64,000 nucleotides of DNA from Melieria omissa (lineage: Eukaryota > Arthropoda > Insecta > Diptera > Ulidiidae): the NCBI GenBank assembly GCA_963971225.1, contig OZ020270.1, positions 18,399,488-18,463,487 on the forward strand, given 5' to 3'. The position numbers and the translations under genes are program-made. Within the stretch, counting starts at the first letter, position 1; each line of letters opens with the position of its first letter. Positions 56,221 through 64,000 of this stretch are shown in pieces. The notes beneath the pieces were generated by a model. The model searched no databases. It was not told the DNA's origin and was given only the letters and a program-made list of their open reading frames with translations.

Positions 56221-56532
56221 GCCGTGGCTCAGTTGGTTAGTGCGCGGTCCAGCGAGTCGAATGCAGAGCGACGCAAGTTCGAATACTGCATGTAGTAACA
56301 CCTAAAAAAAATAACGGGAAACTCGTTTTCTCTTTCGGTGGCTGTCCTCTCAGCTGGAAATGGCAAACCTCTCAGAGTAAAAATTGCCTATGAAAAAGCT
56401 CCCAACCTGCCGTTCGGAACCGGCATAAAACTGTAGGTCCCTTCCACCCGCGTACAAATTCACACGCACAACACGGTTGGCTGCGAGAAGCTAGGCCTTA
56501 GTCTCGCGTAAGCGGGCTGTCGTGCCAATCAA
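56221..56532 (+). mobile_element. tRNA-derived SINE, copy 3
   Basis: Copy of 42069-42380; the A/T-rich tail after it is shortened by about 20 bp. Confidence 0.75.
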
Positions 56533-57139
56533 TTATTTTGCTGAGTTTTATAATTATAAATGACAGTTAAAAAGTCGAAAGAAAAATTTTGAAAATTCGA
56601 AATTAATTTTTTTATTTGAAAATATATTCTAAAATTGTCAAAACTTTGCTTAAAATTAACTTCAACAAAAAATTATTTCGTCAAAAGTGTCACAATTTGA
56701 GTTAAGACTGTTTTCCATTGAGCTGCAGCGAACAACATCAAATTTCCGACATGAAGAGAGACCTAACTGTATTTTTGCAACAGTTAACAACAACAAAATA
56801 ACTGAGCCTTTGCTTCTTGGTAGATTGATGCATTGTGCACAGTATTAACACATAAACCCGAAAATTAAAAATATTGAGTTGTCACTTTTGTAGTGACAAA
56901 TTTTTCAAATTTTCAATTTTTGTTTGGTTTTGTTTTGATGAAATGACAGCTGAATTTTAAGGGATGTGTTTCATACATGAATAGTTGTGTTTCGTGATAA
57001 AGAACAAACGACTATAAAAACGTTATAAGTTTATTGCTTAGAGTATAGCGTGTGATTCAAATTAACACTGAAATGCGAATGGGAAGATTACAGTTCATGA
57101 ACGCATGTTCAAGTAGAGCGTAACATACAAAATAACTGT
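56533..57139. other. Spacer between units 3 and 4, right part
   Basis: Same sequence as 42381-43006, noncoding. Confidence 0.6.
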
Positions 57140-57143
57140 TTAA

Positions 57144-57881
57144 GGGGGCTTTCCCGTTTTTTCGTCGAAAAATGAGGTGTTTTTCAAGAATTAATTTTGG
57201 AAAGACAGTTTGATAAAATGTTGTAATTCTTTTTTATTTTGTTTGTTGTTACAATAGTGAGTTGAAAAACTTTTTTTTTTTTGGAAAAAAAACAAAATGG
57301 CCGCCGGCTTGCCAAGTACTTATGTTGCCTTGTTTGGAAAACATACTCCCAGTTTTTTACACTTTTCTCGGGTACGGTTTATCTGAAATCAAATTGACCA
57401 TCATTTTCATTAATTACATAGTTTTAGTTATCGCACATCGGAGGATTTTTGAAAAATTTCAACTTGGTGAAATTTGGCGCAAATTTGAAAAAAAAAATCG
57501 ATTTTTTTGCAAAATTTTGGTACTAAAAGTGTTGTTAAAAATCGAAATTTCACAATATTGAAAAAATCCTATGATGTGCGATAGAGAATTCATTTGTGAA
57601 CACGTGAAATTCAGTTTTATCCAAATCGGTTCATTAGATCCGAAAAAAAGTGTAAAAAACGTCACAAAAACATGGTTTCGAGAAAAACGCGTTTAAAGTT
57701 ACAATACTCGCCGCGCGGAGCGTACGCGAGGCTGTGCGCGCCGAAACATTTTTGGCTATAACTTCAAAACTATTGCATATTTCATTATGAAACTTTGGCT
57801 TCATATTGTTATAGTATTTATAAATCGATTTCTGTAAAAAAAAAAAAACATTTTTTGAAACCGAAAAACGGGAAAGCCCCC
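57144..57881. mobile_element. piggyBac-like MITE, copy 2
   Basis: 738 bp, nearly identical to 43011-43747 and at the same base of the unit, with TTAA on both sides (57140-57143 and 57882-57885). I see one extra C near 57660. Confidence 0.88.
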
Positions 57882-57979
57882 TTAATCGTATGAGCATAAA
57901 GAAAGATAGAAAGTACTAAAACTAAGAAATATCAAATCCAGTGGCGTTTCTCAACATACCGTCGCCCCTGAACGAGGGT
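57882..57979 (-). repeat. BEL LTR start and polypurine tract, unit 4
   Basis: Same as 43748-43845; the LTR start on the minus strand is at 57956. Confidence 0.65.
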
Positions 57980-59346
57980 TCAGAAAGGAAGCGGTGCCAC
58001 CTTGGTTATGGGTCGTCGATATGTAGCTTTCGATGTCTTTACGGTGACAACTCCCACCATGCCGTCTGCCCCTTTATGTACATTGACGATTCGCCCAAAG
58101 ATCCATTTTGATGGTGGCAAATTTGTCTCCTTGAGCACAACAACAGTTCCTAGTTCAATGTTGGCCTGTGGTTGTTGCCACTTGCTTCTCTGTTGTAGCG
58201 AAGTCAAATATTCGGTTTGCCATCGTTTCCAAAATCCCTGCACCATTGCTTGAAGATGCCGCCAATGCTGTAGTCGATTTATATTCACATTAAAAACAGT
58301 CGGTTCGGGCACGCAAGTATATGGTTCACCGATGAGGAAATGGGCAGGTGTGAGTGGGTCAACATCGCTATCCGAAATCGCACATAGAGGGCGTGAATTT
58401 AAAATCGATTCAACCGGGGTCAAAACCGTATAGTATTCCTCGAATGTGAGGACGCTTTCCCCAATGACACGTCGTAAATGTAATTTGATCGAACGTACTC
58501 CAGTTTCCCATAAGCCCCCGAAATGGGGAGCGGAAGGGGGAATAAAGTGCCATGTTACACCATCTTTGGACAAAGACTCCGAAATTTCAGTGCGGTATGC
58601 TTGCGAGATAGCCAGTGCTTGTAGTTTATTCAAAGCTCGTTTGAAACGTCGTGCCATTGTCAGAATATAAATCCGAAGGTTTTCCTCGGCGTGTTATAAA
58701 TCTTCGAAAGGCATCGCTAGTCAAGTCGCTTACTAGTTCAATATGCAGAGCCTTGGTTGACAGGCATATAAATATCGCGAACCACGCCTTGGTCCTTCTC
58801 GGATTTCGCCCCTTTGACAATTTAATTTGCAAAGGCCCAGCATAGTCAAGACCGCAGTGCAAAAAGCACCGACTAGGTTGTACCCGTGGAGGCGGAAGAT
58901 CTCCTATAAGTTGCGCACTGGTGGTTCGTCTCTGCATGAAGCAAACTTTACAGCCAGAAACAACTTTACGCACCAAATTCCTGCAGCCGAGAATCCAAAA
59001 CTGCTGCCGAACTATAACAAAGGTAGCCTCTATACTTGCATGCATGTGAGCCTCGTGCGTGTATCTGATTATGAGTAAAGAAATATGACAATTTTTAGGT
59101 ATTAGTATAGGAAATTTAACATTGTAGTTAATGTTTGCATGTTTGATGCGACCTCCAACCCGAAGTACTTCTCTTTCGTCCACGAATGGTGTGAGTAGAA
59201 TCAGAGAGGATTTGGTGAGTATCTGCTGGACCTGTTGTAACTGTTGATATTCAGTGGAGAACGCGCTCTGCTGCACATAGCGAAAGAGAGTAGTACAAGC
59301 ATGCATAAGCTCGGCTGATGTAACAAATGGTTCAAATGGTTGTTCA
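57980..59346 (-). pseudogene. Array unit 4: integrase, frameshifted
   Basis: An 8-bp deletion near 58640 (TAGCCCTA present in units 2 and 3) shifts the frame between YSDNGTTF and the rest, so the integrase reads as two parts, 59346-58626 and 58657-57980. The motifs are otherwise as in unit 2. It is cut at 59346 by the Transib-like pair. Confidence 0.88.
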
Positions 59347-59351
59347 CGACG

Positions 59352-60705
59352 CACAATGGGGTAAACATGCCGAAAACCCGCGCATTACGGCTAATCTTAA
59401 AGTTACGGGCCTTACTTTTATTTTTTGTTTTTCGTAATCTACATGCATGTAGCAGTCAGAAAATGCTTTTTGCATGTAAATTGGACCGAAACTAACTGCT
59501 GTATAGCCGTTCAAATTTGGGTGTTTTTATACTCAATTTCATTTTGTCGATGCAACTTTTTTGATGGTGATGCTGAAATGTCAATTAAATCGTTATTTTC
59601 AAATATAATCAAATAATTTTTGGTACATATAATAAGCATGTTCCTATATTTAATTTGACATATAATTCTTTTCCATGGCACATTTTCTTGTAAAGATATA
59701 AGTTCTCAAAGTTTGGGCAAAAACAACGATTTTTTTAGGAAAATGTCCTACTTTCGTGGTGTATAACTTTTATGGATAATCATGGATAATCGAAAATCTT
59801 TAGGGAAGGTAAGTAGGAACCTTCATAAAAAAAATGATACCCAACTTGTCTGCGGAAAGCTGCGGAATGGTTAGATTTTTGGACATTTATTCACTTCTCT
59901 TAGTAAGAAATATATATGAGCTAAAAACTTTTTAACGCGCGTATGGGTGGTCGGTACGTTTATAGCACTTGATGCATATATATAGTATTAAAAAAAATAC
60001 ATAAAGTAAAAATAGATGTGATTTATCACCTGAATTAATAAATATGCTAAAAAAATATTTTGTATCAAATTTTTCGGCGGGTACGCAGGATGATTCTTGA
60101 AAAAGGCAATATATTTCATTAAAACTTTGTGTGGAATTTACGAGTGACCTAACTAAACTCTGACGTAAAAATGGGCATGGAACGCCCACTTTTAAGTAGG
60201 GTTGCCATATAAGCATACTTGGTTAAATTGGGAAAATTTATTATATTTATATACTTATTAACGTCATCTACCCTTTTGTGGTTATTTATAACGGTAAGTT
60301 GGCATGGTACTCCCCATTAACCCGTTATGAGCCGTATTACCCGTATCAAATGGTTTTTGCTTAAATACGAATTACCCTACATGTATGTGTTTTATGTGGG
60401 TGTTTTATGAAAGGAGGAAAAAATGGGGGCGTGGCTACAATCTAGAGTATTTATAAGTCAGTTTGGGTCGATTTAAATACTTTAACTTTGGTTTTGTTTT
60501 TTACTAATGAAGATTTTAAAAGTGCCTAATTGCCGACTGTAGGGTGCCGGTGCACGGTACAGTAAATCAAATAAAATTATGGTGAACAAATCTCTGAAGA
60601 GTCATGAAGGAGATGTCCAAATTTGAGGTATTTATCTTTAACTGTATAGATATTACAGCATAAAATAGGCAATGCGCGGGTTTTTGGCATGTTTACCCCA
60701 TTGTG
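59352..60705. mobile_element. Transib-like nonautonomous element E1
   Basis: Inverted ends of about 35 bp with one mismatch, starting CACAATGGGGTAAACATGCC. A 5-bp duplication CGACG is at 59347-59351 and 60706-60710. The CACAATG terminus and GC-rich 5-bp CGNCG duplication are the marks of Transib. There is no transposase. An internal segment (about 60165-60215) recurs inverted in E2 (about 61640-61700). Confidence 0.85.
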
Positions 60706-60713
60706 CGACGTCG

Positions 60714-60752
60714 CACAGTGTTTCGACTCCATACAAAATTGGGACAAAAATA
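60714..60752 (+). other. RSS-like end with 23-bp spacer
   Basis: Heptamer CACAGTG 60714-60720, spacer 60721-60743 (23 bp), nonamer-like ACAAAAATA 60744-60752 (7 of 9 to ACAAAAACC). Confidence 0.75.
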
Positions 60753-62276
60753 GAAGGAGTGCTCTAAATTCGCTGAAAATTTGCAATCTGAATTATTTGG
60801 GGCTACTGACTTAAAAAATGATGTTTGTTTTCCAAAAAATATATAGCTTTAAAAAAAATCGAATATATATAACCAAGTATGCTATCACCACCGAGCCCAA
60901 ACCGCTGGAGCTATAATGATGAAATTTGGTCAATAGTTGTATTTTAAAAAGTCAACCTTTAAAAAGGAACGATTTTAAAAAATTCGACCTTGAAAGGCCG
61001 CAAACGGGGTGGTGAAGCTTATATAGACGGACATTGTGTTTTGGTCGGATTGTTTTCAAATTTTGTATATATATACTCAAACAAAAATAACTAAATACGT
61101 ATTTCAGCGTTTTTCAAAATTCGACCTTCAAAGGATGGAAAGAGGGTGATGAAGTTGTTTGAAAGAAACCATTTTTGGTTTTATTTCCATAGAGCTTCAC
61201 ATACAGATGACACAGCTATGAAGATGCAATGCTATGATAAAATGTCGAGGATGAAAGAAAATAACTGCCATTTTTCAAACCGTTCAGTTTATTCAGTTTC
61301 ACTATCATCAAATATGATGTTTTTAATCCCACACAAACAGTTCAATTGAAATAAAACAAATAAATACAAATAGTTTTCTCCCATAGTTTTCTTCTTTATT
61401 GTAAACAAGTGTAAATAATGCAAGGTAATTTTAACAAAATTGCCTTCCTCAACTTTTCCATATTCTCCAAAAAATATGAGCATTAAATCACACTTTATCA
61501 AAAAATTTTTTTGAAATGGGAAAAATAGGATAATATGGCTCTAAACGGGTTAAACGGGTAAGCCAAACCCATTTTTATATAGAACATTGATAAATTGAGA
61601 CATTGGATTTGTTAATATAGACATTTTCATATTTTATGAAAGACTTCCGTATGGCAACTCTACCTTTAGTGGGCGGACCATGCCCATTTTAAATAGCGAC
61701 AGTGCTACTATACTTTTTCTTTCCACCACCTCAATTTAGGGTACAAAAATCCAATTTTTTTAGTTAGAGTAGTTTACAAAAATTCTATAATTTTCCAAGA
61801 TCGCAGGAAATCGCAGAATTTTTTTTATTGATCCAAAAGAAGAAAGTCCATTCTATAGGATTGCGTAAAAAAGTAGGTGTAATAATGCGCAATTCGACAT
61901 TTGCGATCTACAAAAATATATAGTTCTTATAGCTTTTAGTAAAAAAAAATGTGTTTTTTAATTAACGTGCAACCCCGTTTTTATTTAACTTTTTTTCAAA
62001 ATAGCTCCTGAAATGATGTTTTGGACTCTTATAAGTGCATAGCAGTAACATTTTCTCCGATTGAAGCGAAAATAGTGTTTTGGTTACGTTTTCAATTGTT
62101 GACGCTCAAAACTGCATTTTATCATAAAACAATTTTTCTAGAATTTGGTCAACTTGTAAATGCTATAACTTTCTCAAAATTTACCCGATTAAGAAATAAT
62201 TTAAGATCTTGCTTAATGAAAGTATTATATTTCAAATGACACCAATTTCTTTGAAATCGGTGACATACAATTTTTC

Positions 62277-62304
62277 TATTTTTGTCCCACTTCGGAACAC
62301 TGTG
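62277..62304 (-). other. RSS-like end with 12-bp spacer
   Basis: On the minus strand: heptamer CACAGTG (62304-62298), spacer 62297-62286 (12 bp), nonamer-like ACAAAAATA (62285-62277). Confidence 0.75.
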
Positions 62305-62309
62305 CGTCG

Positions 62310-64000
62310 ACTGCATCTATGTACGAAGCGAAAGCAATAAGCTACAATGCGAGTTAAACGAGTTCATGATGAGATTTTGCTACATAAAATTTCCAATGTA
62401 TGTTCATTTGCGCTAGTGTCAAAACAATTGGCTTTCTCATCTTTTCTTCAGCGAGAACATTATCATCAGTTGATGATATTCGCAACGACCTTGTCGTTGG
62501 CCAAAAATTTTCCGGCGCTAACAACCAGCCTGGGCCGGACCACCACAATTCGTGTCCAACTAATTGTGAGAGTAGAAGACCACGCGAGGCGCAATCAGCT
62601 GGATTGTCTGCTGAATGAACATGGCCCCACCGATTACGTTGAACGCAATCCAATATTTCGGCTGTGCGATTGCTTCTCGGCGGCGATGACAACCAGTGCA
62701 ATACAATTTCCGAATCTGTCCAACAATATACTTGAGAAATCTGTAGCGTCAATGAATCCTTGATGAGTGTAATTAGTCTTGCCAACAAAAGCGCCGCATT
62801 TAATTCCAGGCGCGGAATTGGAATTGGCTTTAGTGGCGCAACTCGGGTTTTGGATGCAATAAGTCCGTTTACGATGACGCGACTATAAACAACTGCGGCG
62901 CACGCAGCAGCAGATCCGTGGAGTGCACACAAGTATTCAGGCAGGGGGTCATAACAATCAAGACCATGACACCATGACTCCTGAAACAATTTTTAATAAC
63001 ACAATAATAGGTGCTACAATACCTAGAGGGTCATAAACTTTTGAAGTTTCCGATAACACAATTCGTTTTGTAGGCGTCCGGTTGCATGGCTGGGTATTTG
63101 TATTTAGCCGAAGTTCGTCACTGGATGGGTTCCAGTGGATTCCAAGAATTTTAACTGATGATTCTGATCGTTGTAGATCGAATGTAACCAGCTTGAACTC
63201 ACAGATTTCTTTAGGCAGTGTCTCTAGTAAAGGCCAGCAGTTTGAACTCCATTTTCGGAGGTTAAGATTAGCTTTAGATAAAAGTTCAATCAGCTGATTT
63301 TTGAGGGTGATAAGCTCTTCAACATTATCGCAGCCAGTCGGAATATCGTCTACATACGTGTCGTTTTGCAGCACATGCGCCGCGGCTGAATAGTCTGCTT
63401 TGTAGTCATCAGCGATTAGTCTGAGAACACGAACTGCGAGAAACGGTGATGGTGCAAGCCCATATGTGACAGTTAAGTTAAGGCGATAGTGCTCAAGTGG
63501 GCTGGTTTCATCGCTTCTCCAAACAATACGCTGATAGTTCGTGTCCTCTTATGCGTGATGCTGACGGAATCGCAAGGAAACGCCGAATAAATCTCGCTGA
63601 ATAGGTGGCCCAATATGCAAACGATCATTCAAGGAAAATCCTGACGCATCTTGAAACGACCCGTCGAAAACGACACGACATTTGGTCGTTGAGCTGTCAG
63701 CTTTGAAAACTGCGTGATGTGCCAAGTGAAAACATTGTGAGTGACCGATATCAATTTCATTTGGCGGGACGCGCTCCATATGACCCAACATTAAATATTC
63801 ATTCATAAATGCCACGTATTGTTGTTTAAGCGAAGTTTGTCGTCGAAATTTAGATTTTAAATTATTAAACCGTGAAATAGATTGAGAAGAGTAGCATCAA
63901 TTGGTGGTGCTTCATCCTTAAATGGATATTTAACTACATAAGTGCCCTTCTCATCCCGTGCTGCTGTCGAACTAAAATGCATCTCTACAGGGTCAGCTTT
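62310..64000 (-). pseudogene. Array unit 4: RH, RT and start of PR, cut by window end
   Basis: RNase H (62989-62354) has several small deletions relative to unit 3 (near 62420, 62670 and 62860). RT is broken by a 3-4 bp excess near 63476 and by CAA to TAA near 63549, leaving parts 63374-62958 and 63815-63549. The protease linker begins near 63856 and runs off the window. Confidence 0.85.

Larger units (their letters stand above)
60714..62304. mobile_element. Transib-like nonautonomous element E2 with 12/23 RSS-like ends
   Basis: Ends CACAGTG...CACTGTG with a 5-bp duplication CGTCG (60709-60713 and 62305-62309). It is 1591 bp with no convincing ORF. Both ends carry a nonamer-like ACAAAAATA, at 23 bp from the heptamer on the left and 12 bp on the right. 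Confidence 0.85.
33807..64000 (-). repeat. Tandem array of a dead BEL/Pao element, four units
   Basis: Units read on the minus strand: unit 1 (33807-40570), unit 2 (43846-49790), unit 3 (51281-55729), unit 4 (57980-end). Each has LTR start, IN, RH, RT, PR and a gag truncated at the same place, followed by the same spacer. The LTR start recurs at 43822, 51257 and 57956. After removing private insertions the period is about 5.94-5.96 kb. Every unit that can be compared shares a frameshift between PR and RT and another between RT and RH. No unit could encode a full polyprotein. Confidence 0.9.

Noticed and set aside
1..64000. CRISPR array, operons or bacterial features
   Set aside because: Repeats are transposon parts; introns, poly-A tails and insect retroelements show a eukaryotic genome.

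Overview
The window looks like transposable-element-rich DNA from a higher fly. I find no host gene I can defend. The evidence for an insect is an errantivirus-type gypsy element with env, an R1-clade LINE, and several BEL/Pao elements. A tRNA-derived SINE present three times has a core resembling, from memory, a SINE widespread in tephritid fruit flies; the tephritid assignment is inference.

Layout of the left half. 502-2205 is a decayed hAT-type transposase. 2491-8039 is a complete Ty3/gypsy LTR element with 261-bp LTRs that read as identical and an ATAT target duplication; it sits inside an older array of ~137-bp degenerate repeats. 8764-22824 is a decayed errantivirus (gag, pol, env, no LTR seen). 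Its pol is split by a young, complete BEL/Pao element (10632-18976; 371-bp LTRs with 2 differences; GTAAT duplication). That BEL element has an intact gag-pol of about 1788 codons plus an extra 253-aa ORF after pol. The extra ORF repeats the zinc-knuckle/protease segment with a changed protease active site. 22989-23596 is a MITE, and 23742-25560 is a broken transposon-type gene of a family I cannot name. 25603-30691 is a full-length R1-clade LINE on the minus strand with two intact overlapping ORFs and a 13-bp target duplication in a GT microsatellite.

Layout of the right half. From 33807 to the end is a tandem array of at least four units (core ~5.95 kb) of one dead BEL/Pao element on the minus strand, with spacers holding the SINE. 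All units share the same two frameshifts, the same truncated gag and the same short gypsy scrap, so the array grew by DNA duplication and not by retrotransposition. Later insertions can be read exactly by comparing units: a 5'-truncated LINE (36601-40139), an errantivirus env/LTR scrap (about 40819-42066), a TTAA-flanked piggyBac-like MITE (43011-43747 and 57144-57881, with its empty site at 51183-51186), a 1488-bp element with a 7-bp duplication (45565-47052), and two Transib-like elements (59352-60705 and 60714-62304). The second Transib-like element has ends resembling V(D)J recombination signals with exact 23- and 12-bp spacers. A second LINE fragment replaces the end of unit 1.

The most interesting items are the extra ORF of the BEL element, the 12/23 RSS-like ends of the Transib-like element, and the tandem amplification of a dead retroelement.
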